Part shown: piece by piece, positions 46,355 through 58,984 of the stretch
Layout: every line of letters begins with the position of its first letter
Position numbering within the stretch: the first letter of the stretch is position 1
Assembly: GCA_019426215.1 (NCBI GenBank)
Contig: CM033405.1
Span: forward strand, 9,959,001 to 10,023,000
Direction: 5' to 3'
From: Buddleja alternifolia
Lineage: Eukaryota > Streptophyta > Magnoliopsida > Lamiales > Scrophulariaceae
Length of the DNA stretch: 64,000 nucleotides
Translations under genes and position numbers: made by a program
Notes under the pieces: generated by a model
The model's input: the letters and a program-made list of their open reading frames with translations, nothing else
Databases searched by the model: none
What the model was told of the DNA's origin: nothing

Positions 46355-47656
46355 TGTAAGTGAAACTTTGACCTGAAACATCATGTTGAAGATGCATTTG
46401 TGACGTCAAGTATTTCATTAGAGTAGTTAGACCCAATTCACCCGTTGGTGGGGTCAACATCGAAATGCGGCTTAATGGGCAAATGGTAGTCTTAGCTGAT
46501 ATCTAAATGGGATTTATTCTCTTATAAGTCAACAAGAAAGTACCCTATGTGATTATAGATAAATAGAGATCCAAGTCTTTGGCCAAAGCAAAAAGAGATG
46601 ATTGTGCTAGGCACTAAATCGATCTCGATGATCTCGTATTATTATAATTAATACATATGGTCAAGTTCAGTGGATTTGACATAGCCATAACTCTCATTTG
46701 ACTGGGGTACACGAACAAAGAGTTTATACTTACACAGTATTTACGATTGGAAGGTTGCGGAATGATCCTATCATTCGTTTTCGTCTGAGTTACGAAGTGG
46801 GTCACGTGACTGGCTAGGTATTACCCACTTCCTATGGTTTTCTCTCATTGCCAAATGAAATGAACCTAAAAAGTCGCGCTAAAGGATTGATAAAGAAAAA
46901 TGAAAAAGGAATTTCTACTTTTCTTCTAGGAGTTTTAATTTATTGGATAAATTAAATAATTAATTATATGGATAGGATTAATTATTAATTAATTTCCTAG
47001 GGAAATATATTAATGAATTAATTTATCTAATTGATTTAGTTATTTAATTAATTTATTTATTTGTTGGATATAATAAATTATTAATTTAAATAAGAAATTA
47101 ATTAAACAAAACAAATCCTGGGCTTCTAGAAGGCGTCCAAGATGATGCCTACTTGGCCTCATTAGGCATCCAAGATGAGCTCAATTTTAGGGCTCTTTTA
47201 TGTTGACTTGTTCAATAAGTCATGAGGTATATGGGGACTCTTTGACTTTAAACAAGAAAGAGAATAACATAACTTTCACAACTCCCCTAGAAAGAAAGAA
47301 GAAAAAAGATTCCTCCCCTTCTCTAAACCCTAGCCGTCGCCCCTAAGAGATTCAAGTGGGAATTTTTTTATTGTTGATCTGTGCGTGACAATTTAGAGAC
47401 GGCGTATTTTCGTTGTTCAGATCAAGTTCAAGATTTGAAGATTCAAACAAAGGATTGAAGATTTGGAAGCTTCAAATTTTTGACTACTTGGAGGAAAAAG
47501 AAATTCTCCAACGACTTCGTTCTAACGAGTATGTTTTATTCATTAAGTTTATCGTGCAATTTGAATATGCGATCTTTGAATTCAATTTTGGGTTTTAAAA
47601 TAAAAAATTTTGAAATCCTTCCGCTGCGTTTAAGTTATTTTTCGCGAAACCCAACA
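46355..47656 (+). repeat. Copia B 3' LTR, first ~460 bp deleted
   Basis: Matches the 5' LTR from about 39339 to its end. The deletion joins it to RNase H sequence at about 46354 and removed the polypurine tract and U3 start. Confidence 0.9.
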
Positions 47657-48104
47657 GTTTATACTCGTACGGTATTCACATCGTAAAAGGTTTGGAATGA
47701 TCATATTCATTCGTTCTTAATAGGGATACGATGTGAGCCACGGGACTGGCTAGGTGTTACTCATATCCTTTTGGTTTCCTCCCAATTGCCTATTGAGACG
47801 AACCTAAAGAGTCGCGCTTAAAGGAATTGCAAAAAGAAAAATCATGAAATTAACTTGAGAGAATTTTCAGTATTAGATATCGCGAATAATTAATTAATTA
47901 ATCATTAGATGATTTTATTAATTAAGTTAATTTGTTAATTAATTTCTTAGAGAAAATTAATTATAGAATTAACATGGATTTAATTAGTTATTTGATTAAT
48001 TTATTTATTGGATAAATAATATTAATTAAACAAATAAAATTGGACTAAAGCTCGAAAGCTTTAAAACACATAAAGTGGGTAGTTGCTTAGCCAGTCAAGT
48101 GTAG

Positions 48105-48112
48105 TATAAATA
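48105..48112 (+). promoter_or_regulatory. Copia C 5' LTR TATA box in an inverted repeat
   Basis: TATAAATA within gtagtataaatatactac (48101-48118), a perfect 8-bp inverted repeat. Repeated in the 3' LTR (TATA at 55364-55371). In solo LTR E (57561-57568) the TATA remains but the repeat is broken. Confidence 0.55.
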
Positions 48113-48433
48113 TACTACTTAGTGAAAATAATAACAAGCCTCCAATTCATTACTTACTCTCCAAGTCAAAAAGTCTTCAATCTCTCTCTCTCCCCCTCTA
48201 GCCGAATTCAAGGAGCAAAAGAAGAAAAAATTTCGTTTTTGATTCCGGTGTGGCAATTTAGAGACAGCGACAAGTTTGTTGTTCAGAGAAGGATCGTGAA
48301 ACCTGGTTCAGAAATTCAAAATCCACGAAGAAAGGTTCATAGTTCTAAACACGATTTAAATATACGTAATCGAGATAAACCACTTGGATTTGTTTATTTT
48401 CCGCTGCGTTTTTATTACTAAAAAACCCAACTG

Positions 48434-48445
48434 TGGTATTAGAGC
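48434..48445 (+). other. Copia C primer binding site (initiator tRNA-Met)
   Basis: tggtattagagc, one C-to-T difference from tggtatcagagc. Confidence 0.82.
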
Positions 48446-50182
48446 CACTCTCTGATTTCCGTATTTAATCGAATACGTGGATTATGTATTTTTCGTGATT
48501 TTTATGCGTTTATTCTTGGATATTATTGAATGATAATATGTGAATTGAAAAATCAAAATTGTGTGAGAATCGGGGGTCGACATGCGCGACGTGCACAGTT
48601 CGTCGTGCGCGCAAGCGCACAACACCTGGCCAGGCTCCGTGCCGTGTGTTGGGCTCACGGCGTGGCCTCGGGGGCCCGGGTCCATGACTCGAGTCCTAAC
48701 GGGTCGGGTCAAAAAAAATTTAGGGTCCAATTTTTTAAATAAACGAGTATTGGGTTATTTTAATTATCCGGATGGGGTCAAAAGAATGATGACACAAATT
48801 TTAATTAAATGAGCCCAAATAGGTTTAATTAAATTGTTGGGCATTCAATAAATTGGTTTTGGGCTTGATTAATTGAATTTAAATATGTCAATGGTTGGTA
48901 ATTTATATTTGATGAAATCGAGCCCAATTGGTTTTTATTGAATATTAATTATTTAAGTAAAATAATTAATTAATTATTCTTGAAGGATTTTTTTAATTAA
49001 TTAATTAATTTAAATAGTACATTCTCACTAGATGGTTCATTATCATAAATGTCAATAAAATTTGGAATTTTATTGAAGAGATTAATTAGTTGGACTAATT
49101 AATTATTAACTTAATCACCAACATAATTGCTTTATTTATCGCGAGCGTGTATTATATCAGGTGACATTATCCATGGGCTTAGGTTCTTTTCTTTTGAATG
49201 TATTTCTTTTTATAGGTTGTAAGGGCCGGATTTGAGCCCATTATTTTATTTCTAGAATTATGTATAGGTTGTTAAAATAATCTCATGTAATAGATAGAAA
49301 TAGAATAGGCCTTAAAAAGGAGATCAATCCAAAAGAAGAGAAGATTGGAGCCCAAGAAGAATATCTAGGCTTATTTTTCGGTTTTATGATGGCCCATTGG
49401 CTTAAGCCATCTAGAAAAAAGCCCATAGATAAATGTGTTGTTTTTATTGCTTTCGATGCATGTTCATTAGTTGTATGAAGCATGTATGTAGTTAATATGC
49501 GCTATATAAATATGATAATGTGCAAAGTGAGACTTAGATAAATGTTTAAAATATGAATTCTCCCAAACAAAACTGATACTAAGTTAGTAAGGGGCTCTAG
49601 GCGTCCTTTCACTCCACTAAACTTCATAGAATTAAGATTTAAACCTAGTATATGGCATCTTCCCAGTAAGTGGGGGTCATATATCAAGATTTAATTCTAA
49701 AATTTTAAAGTGTATTAGATGCCTTAATCGAGACATATTTCACCCCAAATATCGTTAAAGGGTTGCAAGGTGAAATTCATATGTTAGATTATGAGGAGTT
49801 AGTGGGAATGAACTTAGATAGTCCACAAAACCTATAAATTGTTAAAGGGTTGCGGTTTTGATGGATTATGGGAAAAAGAAGATTGGACCGTCTATTGGAT
49901 AGATTGATGTTGGACATCACTTTAGTTAAGTAATGGACCAAATATCATTAAAGGGTTAACATCCATTACATTAATTAAAGAACCCAATCTCTACTACGAA
50001 GCAATAAACAACGATCACTTCCGTTTTTCACAGTGGGAGTGTGAATCTCGAAAAATGTAGTGGGAGCCAAGTTATAAGTAGAAGTCCTTGATTTTAAACT
50101 TGGTTTTAGTTTAAGTTACAAATGTCTAATAAAGTCTTGTTCATTTTCTGTAGTTATTTGCTTTTTCTCTCCCAAAACAAAA
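48446..50182 (+). other. Copia C leader with GC-rich island
   Basis: 1.7 kb without a supported gene. A GC-rich block (about 48570-48710) contains gccgtg/cacggc and a bulged gcgc...gacg stem. AT-rich sequence with attaattaat runs around 48960-49010. Confidence 0.65.
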
Positions 50183-50813
50183 ATGACTATCAACCCACTT
50201 CCGTTTTACTTTTAAAGAACATCCTTACCAGACCCAACTACGTGGATTGGCTAAGGAACCTGAGAATTGTTCTCAACATGGAGTCATTGGGGTACGTGTT
50301 GGACACGGACATCCCTGCTCCGCCTGCCAGAACACGTGACAACGAGGAAGAAGTCCAAGCTCATGAGAAATGGGTAAAGGACGACGTCCGAGTGTGTGCG
50401 TACATTCTTGGCTCGATGAAAAACGAGCTTCAGAGGCCCACGAAAAGATGACCACTGCGAGGGCTATCTTGGCACACTTGGTCGAGCTCTATCGTGAGCA
50501 CAGCCGCACTACTAGATATGAGATATCTAAAGAGCTCTTCGGAGCCAAAATGAGAGAAGGTGAAAAAGCTGGGGATCATGTCCTCAAGATGATCTCGAGG
50601 ATTGAAAGATTGGAGGCTCTCGATTTTACAATGAACCCACAACTTCAAAGTGATCTTATTTTGCAGTCTCTTCCTGATTCTTTTTTCCAATTTGTCATGA
50701 ATTTCAATTGTAACGAGATTGAATGCAACTTAGCTGGGCTAATGAATAAATTGATCACTGCACAATCTAAATTGAAGCGCAAGGGAAAAGATTTCTGGGC
50801 CCAAAAAGGCTAA
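50183..50813 (+). pseudogene. gag: Copia C gag, frameshifted
   Basis: By comparison with B the start is ATG 50183. An indel shortly after it puts RPNYVDWLRNLRIVLNMES in another frame, and a second shift near 50440 moves to the frame encoding TTARAILAHLVELYREHSRT and LILQSLPDSF. The C-terminus ends at 50813. It is about 75% like B gag by eye. Confidence 0.85.
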
Positions 50814-53800
50814 GAACAAGAAGAAGAAAAACAAAAAGCATAGTGGTGAGGTTGGAGCTCAGTGTGGTGTTGATAAGGGAAAATGGAAATATCCTGTGAA
50901 TCGCAAGCGTAAAGGGCCATAAAAGATGGATAAATGCCTACACTGCGGTGAGCTAGGCCACTAGAGAAGGAACTATCCAAACATGGGCCCAGGCGCACAA
51001 GGTATGGAACTTTATGTTCATGAAACTTATTTTTCTATGACTGTTTTCTCTACATCTTGGATATTTGATTTTGGAGCTAGTGCTCACATTTGTTGTATGC
51101 ATCAAGATCTGGTGCGAGGAAGGAAGTTGGACAGTGATGAGGTGAGGATCAAAGTAGGCAGCGGGCAAAGCATCGCAGCTACTGGAATTGGATCTACCTC
51201 ATTACTTTTAAATTCTTTCTATTTCTGGATAATATTTTAGTTTTGCCCAACGGGCTTAAAGACATTATTTCAATTCCCGTTTTAGTTAAACTTGGTTATA
51301 CTTTCCGTTTTATTAATGAACACTGCAATATTTATTATGGTAATAAATTAGCGGGCTTTGCTTCTTTAGTAAATGGTTTGTATTACCTTAATGTCCAAAA
51401 TAAGTGTTCTGTAAATACTATACAAAGGAAACGTAGTAGGCAGGGAATTAACCAAAGATTGATCTGGCATCTTAGACTAGGCTATGCTGGTGAACACAAA
51501 ATTCACAAGATGGACTAATCGGTCCATTGGGATTGGATCCCTATCCTACTTGTGAATCTTGTCTCAAAGGTAAGATGGCTAGATCTCCCTTCACAGGGAC
51601 TTTTGAAAGAGCCTCACAAGTCTTAGGTTTAGTGCATACTAATGTTTGTGGACCATTTGGCGAAATGGCTCAAAGAGGTTTCCTTTAATTTATTACATTC
51701 ACTAATGACCATTCAATATATGGCCTGGTGTACCTGATGAAGCATAAGTTTGAATCCATTGACAAGTTCAAAAAATTCAAGGCTTTAGTGGAAAATCAAA
51801 CTGGGCAACATATAAAGGCCCTTCGAACTGGTCGAGGGGGAGAATATATGAGTGCAGAGTTTGATGAATACCTTAGAGAAAATGGTATAGTATTACAACT
51901 CTCACCTCTATCGACACCATAGTTAAATGGAGTAGCAGAGCGAAGGAATCGCACCTTCTTGGACATGGTTCGCTCCATGCTCAGCTACATTGACTTACCC
52001 ATTTCACTTTGGGGTCATGCGCTACTTACAGCTATACACATTTTAAATAGATGTCCATCCAAGTCCATTTCTAAGGCTCCATATGAGATATGGAGAAATT
52101 AGAAACCAAGTCTTAATTACATTAAGATTTGGGGATGTCCTGCTTATGTCAAGAAGACTAAAGTGGACAAGTTGGAGGCTAGATCCTTAAAAGGGCGTTT
52201 CGTTGGTTATCCTGAGGATTCCATGGGATACCTCTTTTACCTGCATGATGATCAAAGGATCATCATAGCTTTACAATCCCACTTTCTTGAAGACGAGTTC
52301 ATTCAAGAAGGAGGAATAGGTACAAAGATTTTTCTGGAAAAACAAAATGAAACTCCACTGGATACATCTACACAGGAAGTGAGAACCAAACCTTTTTTAA
52401 CACAATCACAACCACGAAGATCAAGTAGGGTACCTCAACCTCCTGAGAGGTATGGATATCTATTATAGAGGGAGCTTAGTCTCCATTTTGTGATGGAGGA
52501 GGGTCATGGAGATGATCCCTCCACTTATGATCAAGTGATGGTGGATGTGGATGCTACAAGATGGCGTGAAGCTTTGCAAACCGAGATTGATTCGATGCAT
52601 TCAAACCAAGTCTGGAAACTTTGGATCGTCCTGATGGGGTAAAACCAATTAGGTGCAAATGAATTTACAAGATAAAGATTGGTGTTGAAGGCAAGGTTGA
52701 CACCTACAAAGCCTGGCTAGTGGCAAAAGGGTATAGTCAAAAGGAAGGAATTGACTACCAAGAGACCTTTTTGCCAGTGGCTATGATCAAATCAATAAGG
52801 ATCCTACTTAAAATAGCGGCTCACCTAGACTATGAGATATGGAAAATGGATGTCAAAACTGCTTTTCTAAATGGATTCCTAAAAGAGGATATCTATATGG
52901 AACAGCTTAAAGATTTTGTATCCAAGAATGATATTCATAAGGTGTGTAAGCTTGAGAGATCCATTTATAGGCTCAAGCAAGCATCTCGTAGCTAGAATCT
53001 ACATTTTGATGAGGCAGTCAAAGGGTTTGACTTCATTAAGAACAAAGGAGCCATGTGTCTACATGAAGGTTAATGAGAGCAAGATAACATTCCTTGTGTT
53101 ATATGTAGATGACATAGTACTCATAGGGAATGATATGGAATGATCACCACTGTTAAGAAGTGGCTTTCGAGTGCTTTCTCCATGAAAGACTTGGGAGAGG
53201 CAACTTATATTCTAGGGATTTGAATCTACAGAGATCAAACTAATAGAATGATAGGGCTCTCTCAATCCCTTTACTTAGAAAAGGTCCTAACAAGGTATAT
53301 GATGGAGGATTCTAAGAAAGGGTTCCTACTAATGAGACATGGGGTGCATCTATCGAAATCTATGTGTCCTCAAAGTGAGGAAGATAGAAAAAAGTTGCCA
53401 TATGCATCTGCAGTGGGTAGCCTGATGTACGCGATATTTTGTACTAGACCTGACATTGCTTATGCAGTAAGCTTTGTTAGTCAATTTCAAGCAAACCCTG
53501 GCAAGGACATTGGTTAGCTTTGAAGAATATCCTAAAGTATCTAAAGAGAACTAAGGATATGATTCTCATCTATGGGAGTGGTGACCTAACAGTGGATGGG
53601 TACACTGACTCGGATTTTCAATCAGATGTCGATGACCGGAAATCCACCTCAGGATTCGTATTCCCCTCAACGGTGGGGCGGTGACTTAGAAAAGTTCCAA
53701 GCAAAGCACAACCGAGGACTCCACAACAGAGGCTGAATACATAGCTGACTCTGAGGCTGCTAAAGAGGCAGTTTAGTTTAGGAAGTTCATAGAAAAATTT

Positions 53801-54066
53801 CAAGTGGTTCCATCTCGTTGCCACTTTATTGTGACAACATCGGAGCAATAGCGCAGGCAAAGAAACCCAAGTCTCACAACAAGTCCAAACACATTGAGAT
53901 GAGATACCACATCATAAGAGAGATCGTTACAAGATGAGAAATATATGTTCATAAAATAGCCTCAGCTAACAATATCGCTGACCCATTGACCTAGCCATTG
54001 GCACAAGCGGTGCTAGAAAAACATGTGGAAGGGATAGGTATAAAATACCATAGCAAATGGCATTGA
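50814..54066 (+). pseudogene. pol: Copia C pol, broken
   Basis: CCHC knuckle with a stop (CLHCGELGH, then TAG; final Cys changed to Tyr). Protease DFGASAHIC. GAG-pre-integrase (51243-51518). The integrase core has a stop at about 51920 just before [13 protein letters not shown] covers about 52660-53150 with YVDD intact at 53102-53113. The RT C-terminal part (53248-53517) reaches a stop near 53517, and RNase H (to about 54000) has further stops. The conserved pol tail (LEKHVEGIGIKYH) ends at a TGA near 54066. Four or more lesions make it inactive. Confidence 0.87.
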
Positions 54067-54069
54067 GTG

Positions 54070-54081
54070 CAAGTGGGAGAT
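54070..54081 (+). other. Copia C polypurine tract
   Basis: caagtgggagat directly before the 3' LTR. Confidence 0.75.
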
Positions 54082-55690
54082 TTTTAGTGTGTATGCCTTC
54101 AAATGCCATAAAGACGATAGATTTATAGGGCATTGATTTGTAAGCAAACAATATCTTTTCATAATAAAAGGCATATTCTTGTTGTTTTCTTATAGGCATT
54201 TGTAAGGTGTGAATGAACAACGTAAAGTCCTTGATAATAAGGCAAATTTCTACTCCCTGTGGGTTAGGGAGAATGGCACTAGAAGAGTTTGATCCTTATT
54301 ATCTAAAATTGGTTCGCAAGTCAAAGAAAGTGTTGACTGGACATTAATGCTAGATAGGAACTTGTATGATATAAGTTTTGACAGAAAAAGTGTCAGTCGA
54401 ATACTATGGAAATGGTAGTGGAAACTTATGTCATAGACACCTCAGTTAGACTGATGTGTTCGAACACGACTCACATCGGTTTTGTCACATGGATTTTCAC
54501 TCACTGACAGTCAATGACAAAATTGATAAGTTGTGGTAGGTACGCGTGAACCTTAGACCTGAGGAATCAAGTTGAAGCTGTACTTATGGCATCAAGTCTG
54601 TCATTAGAATAGTTAGATCCAATTCACCCGTTGGTGTGGTTGACCCCAAAGTGCGACTTGATGGGCAAGTAGCATTCTTAACTGATTAGCAAAATGGGAT
54701 TTATTCTCTCATAAGTGGATGAGCTAAATATCCTATGCAGTCATGAATGAATAAGATCAAAAGACTTTGGCCAAAGCATTAGAGATATTCATGTTAGACA
54801 TGAAAATATACTCGATGACCTTGATTCATTATGAGCAAAGCATATGGCCAAGTTCAGTGAGTTTGACTAAACCATGACTCTAACTTGATTGGGATATATG
54901 AATAAAAGGCTTATACTCGTACTGTATTCACAGCATAAAAGGTTTGAAATGATCATATCCATTCGTTCTCAATTGGAATACGATGTGAGCCACGGGACTA
55001 GCTAGGTGTTACTCACATCCTTTTGGTTTCCTCCCAATTGCCTTTTGAGACTAACCTAAAGAGTCGCGCTTAAAGGAATTGCAAAAGAAAAAATGATGGA
55101 ATTGACTTGAGAGAATTTTCGGTATTAGATATTGCGAATAATTAATTAATGAATCATTAGATGATTTTATTAATTAAGTTAATGTGTTAATTAATTTCTT
55201 AGAGAAAATTAATTATAGAATTAACATGGATTTAATTAGTTATTTGATTAATTTATTTATTGGATAAATAATATTAATTAAACAAATAAAATTGGACTAA
55301 AGCCCGAAGGCTTTAAAACACCTAAAGTGGTTAGTTGCCTAGGGTTATTATTTTCTAGTGTAGTATAAATATACTACTTAGTGAAAATAATAACAAGCCT
55401 CCATTTCATTACTTACTCTTCAAGTCAAAAAGTCTTCCATCTCTCTCTCTCCCTCTAGCCGAATCCAAGGAGCAAAAGAAGAGGATTTTTCATTTTTGAT
55501 TCCGGCATGGCAATTTAGAGATAGCGACAAGTTTGCTGTTCAGAGAAGGATCGCGAAAGCTGGTTCAGAAATTCAAAATCCCTGAATAAAGGTGCATAAT
55601 TCTAAACACGATTTAAATATACAAAATCGAGATGAACCACTTGGGATTTGTTTATTTCCTGCTGTGTTCTATTGCTAAAAAAACCCAACA
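54082..55690 (+). repeat. Copia C 3' LTR (1609 bp)
   Basis: Its first bases are ttttagtgtg where the 5' LTR has tgttagtgtg (G to T in the terminal TG). It ends cccaaca, followed by TSD atcag. The TATA box at 55364-55371 lies in the same inverted repeat as in the 5' LTR. Confidence 0.93.
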
Positions 55691-55695
55691 ATCAG

Positions 55696-56040
55696 GATAT
55701 GTTTTTATACTCAATGAAGGAGAGGTAAGCTGGAAAAGCTCCGAGGAGGAGACGACATCTGACTCTACCACAGAAGTTGAGTAGTTCCATCTATTACTAA
55801 TCTTGTACTTATGTACTGTGATAATAATGGAGCTATACCTCTACCTAAAGAGCCTAGGTCTCACCAAAGATCCAAACACATCCTTAGGTGATATCATCTC
55901 ATCTAAGAAATAGTAGAAAGAGGCCGTGTTCGAGTAGAACGGATCGACTCGGCGGAAAACGTAGCAGACCCCTTGACCAAGGCCCTAAGTTAAAATGTAT
56001 TTCAAAAACATCTGGAAATGATGGGACTTAACTACATGGA
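55696..56040 (+). pseudogene. pol: Copia D RNase H end and pol tail
   Basis: Directly continues the frame broken at 38045: GYVFILNEGEVSWKSS, then decayed sequence still recognisable as the copia RNase H C-terminus. It is followed by a polypurine-like gggcaagtagggagt before the LTR start. Confidence 0.8.
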
Positions 56041-56263
56041 CAAATGGCTCTAGGGCAAGTAGGGAGTTGATAGTGTTATTTGGCCGGTGAGCCATTGTTT
56101 AGGCTTAGCCATTTCATTTGTAAACACAATAACAGTCTTGTTTTAAGTATATTAAATGTCTTTATTTATGGTGTGCTTATTTATTGTCATTTACTTATGT
56201 TAGTATAGATAAAGATCCCATGGATTATATTATGGTTACGGGAGCGGTCGGGATATCTATGGA

Positions 56264-57883
56264 TGTTAGTGTTATGCCCTCAAATGCCATAAGAGGATTG
56301 AATTATAGGGCATTGAATTGTAACTAAACATTCTTATATTAATAAAAGGCATTTCATGTTGTTTCTTATAGGCATTTGTAAGGTTTAGTAAACAACGTAT
56401 AGTCCTTGATAGTAAGGCAAACCTTCTACTCCCTATGGGTTAGGGAGAATGGCACTAGAAGTGTTTGATCCTTAGTATCTAAATTGGTTTGCAAGTCAAA
56501 GAGAGTATTGACTGGACATCATTACTGGATACAGACTTGTATGATATAAGTTTTGACAGGGAAGTGCTAGTCGAACACTATGAGTATGTTAGTGGGAATT
56601 TATGTCATAAACACATCAGTTAGACTGATGAGTTCGAACACGGCTCGCATCAGTTATGTCACATGGGTTTTCACTCAATGACAGTCAATAACAAAACTGA
56701 TAAGTTGTAATAGGTATGTGAACCTTAGACCTGAGTAATTACGTTGAAGATGTGCTTGTCACATCAAGTCTGTCATTAGAGTAGTTAGATCCAATTCACC
56801 TGTTGGTGGGGTTGACCTTGAAGTGTGGCTTGATGGGCAAGTAGCAATACTAACTGATTAGCAAAATGGTATTATTCTCTCATATGTGAATGAGCTAAAT
56901 ATCCTATGCCGTCATGAATGGGTGAAGTCAAAGACTTTGGCCAAAACATTAGAGATACTCATGTTGGACATAAGAGTATACTCAGTGACCTCAATTCATT
57001 ATGAGTCGAGCATATGGTCAAGTCCTGTGAGTTTGACTAAACCATGACTCTCACTTGACTGGGATATAATAATAAAGAGTTTATACTCGTACGGTATTCA
57101 CAACGTGAAAGGTTTGTAATGATTCTATTCATTCGTTCTCAATTGGGATACGATGTGGGCCATGAGACTAGCTAGGTGTTACCCACATCCTTTTGGCTTC
57201 CTCCCAATTGTCTTTTGAGATGAACCTAAAGAGTCTCGCTTAAAAGAATTGCAAAGGAAAAATTATGGAATAAGACTTGAGAGATTTTTTTTGGTATTTG
57301 ATATCGAAATAATTAATTAATTAAATCATTAGATGATCTTATTAATTAATTAAGTTAATGTGTTAATTAATTTCTTTATGAAATTAATTATAGAATTATC
57401 TTGGATTAATTAGTTATTTAAATAATTTATTTATTGAATAAATAATATTAATTAAATAAATAAATTAAACCACAAATATGGACTAAAGCCCGAGGGCTTA
57501 AAAATGCCCAAGTGAGCATCCACTTTGGATGCCTAGAGCCTTAATTATTTCCTTGTGTAGTATAAATACAACTAAGTGGAAATAATTAACCCTAGCCTTA
57601 TAATTGTCTTTCTCTCCAAGTCATAGAATTCAACTTCTCTCTCTCTCTCTCTAGCCATCCATAAGGAAAGGAAAATAAAAAATTTTCCCTCTCAATTCCG
57701 GCGTGATGATTTAGAGGCGGTGGCTGTTTTGTTGCTTGGAAAAAGGATCAAAAGCCGGTTTAGAATTTTCAATAACATGAAGAAAGGTACACTTTCTTTA
57801 ACATGACTTGAATATATGAAATCGGAGATGAACCACCGCGGGTTTTAAATTTTTCGCTGCATTTTATATGTAAAAACCTAACA
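56264..57883 (+). repeat. Solo LTR E of a copia C-related family
   Basis: tgttagtgttatgccc to taaaaacctaaca, 1620 bp, flanked by perfect TSD atgga (56259-56263, 57884-57888). No internal region, so it arose by LTR-LTR recombination. It keeps a weaker version of the LTR hairpin (56649-56701), the atgccct/agggcat repeat (56274-56313) and a TATA box at 57561. Confidence 0.93.
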
Positions 57884-58984
57884 ATGGAATGCTCTCAAAG
57901 ACCGAAATCCTAAAATGCGTTCCAAGTCATAGAGGCTGTGAAATGTGGAATATCACGGGTCTCGTCAAGACTTGTTCGTGTATGTAACTCTTACTAGAGA
58001 TTGACGTGGTCCATTGTTAATGGCCGGATGAGTCAGTACATGCACACAGATTCATACTTTGGAGAAGTATAGAATTGAACGATCCTGCAAGGATTCCTCG
58101 TTGGTTCTGTCGAACATGGAGTCCTTTGGTTTCGTAGTGTAAGATTAGACCTTAAATCTGTGATGTCATTGGGAAGGGTTCTATCCACTATACTTTGATA
58201 TGCACGTGCATTTCAGGAGAGTTATATGGCATATATGTTGGGTATAATCTGATAGTACAGCGGAACAAATGACAGTTATCATAGGATTCATCAAGGGTCA
58301 AGTACTCGGCATTTCCTATGCTGTTTCGAAAATCTAAATGATCAATTAAAGCCTTTGATCAAAGAGGTTGTCTAATAAGAGGGATTGATTGTCCTGGCTT
58401 GGAAGACTGGATCATTAGATGTCACAACACAGTCATAGTTTCTAAGGTTATTAAGGTTCGACCGTCGCCATACCCTAAACCATAGACGTGAAACTGATGA
58501 AGGGATTTTACTCACATGAAGATCGTAACCTGGATAGATTTACTTTTTATCATTAACATCTAGGAAGTCGTGGCGATATTTCTAGACATCGAACCATGAC
58601 CGATAGGTTCTTTGGGTTAATTGATGAAGTTAATCCAAGGCCTAGTTAATTATTGAGAATAATTAATCTAGCCTATGGGAGGACTTATTGCTAGCTTGTT
58701 AATGAGCCTGAGGGGTCACACACATAACTTAGTGTAGTACCTATTGGCTAGTTAATTCTTTGTGAATTAATGGAGAGATTAATTAAATGGGAAAAGGAAT
58801 ATATATTAAATAGTATTAATTAATGATAGTCTTATAATTTAATATTAAAATATTAAATTGGGAAAGATTAATTCATTAATATGTAAAAGAAAATAATATG
58901 TGTGTGTGTGTGTGTACACGAGCGTATGTGTATGTGTATTTTTGGTGGAAAGATTTTATCTTGTTCACCAAGTTTATATATATA

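Larger units (their letters stand above)
38879..47656 (+). mobile_element. Copia B: Ty1/copia element inside copia C's 5' LTR
   Basis: Perfect TSD gttta (38874-38878 and 47657-47661). Complete 5' LTR, tRNA-Met primer site, 2.1 kb leader, gag, pol and a 3' LTR lacking its first ~460 bp. The deletion also removed the pol tail and polypurine tract. Active-site changes in protease and RT show it is dead. Confidence 0.92.
38046..48432 (+). repeat. Copia C 5' LTR, interrupted by copia B
   Basis: Starts tgttagtgtgtatgcc; the parts are 38046-38878 and 47662-48432. It ends cccaact where the 3' LTR has cccaaca. A 13-bp hairpin with one G-T pair lies at 38440-38492. Confidence 0.9.
38046..55690 (+). 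mobile_element. Copia C: Ty1/copia element split by copia B
   Basis: Perfect TSD atcag (38041-38045 and 55691-55695). LTRs are 1604 bp (38046-38878 plus 47662-48432) and 1609 bp (54082-55690). Primer site, a 1.7 kb leader, gag, pol and a polypurine tract lie in order. Frameshifts and stops make it defective, though its RT keeps YVDD. It is inserted in D's RNase H. Gag and pol resemble B closely. Clade within Ty1/copia not resolved. Confidence 0.92.
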
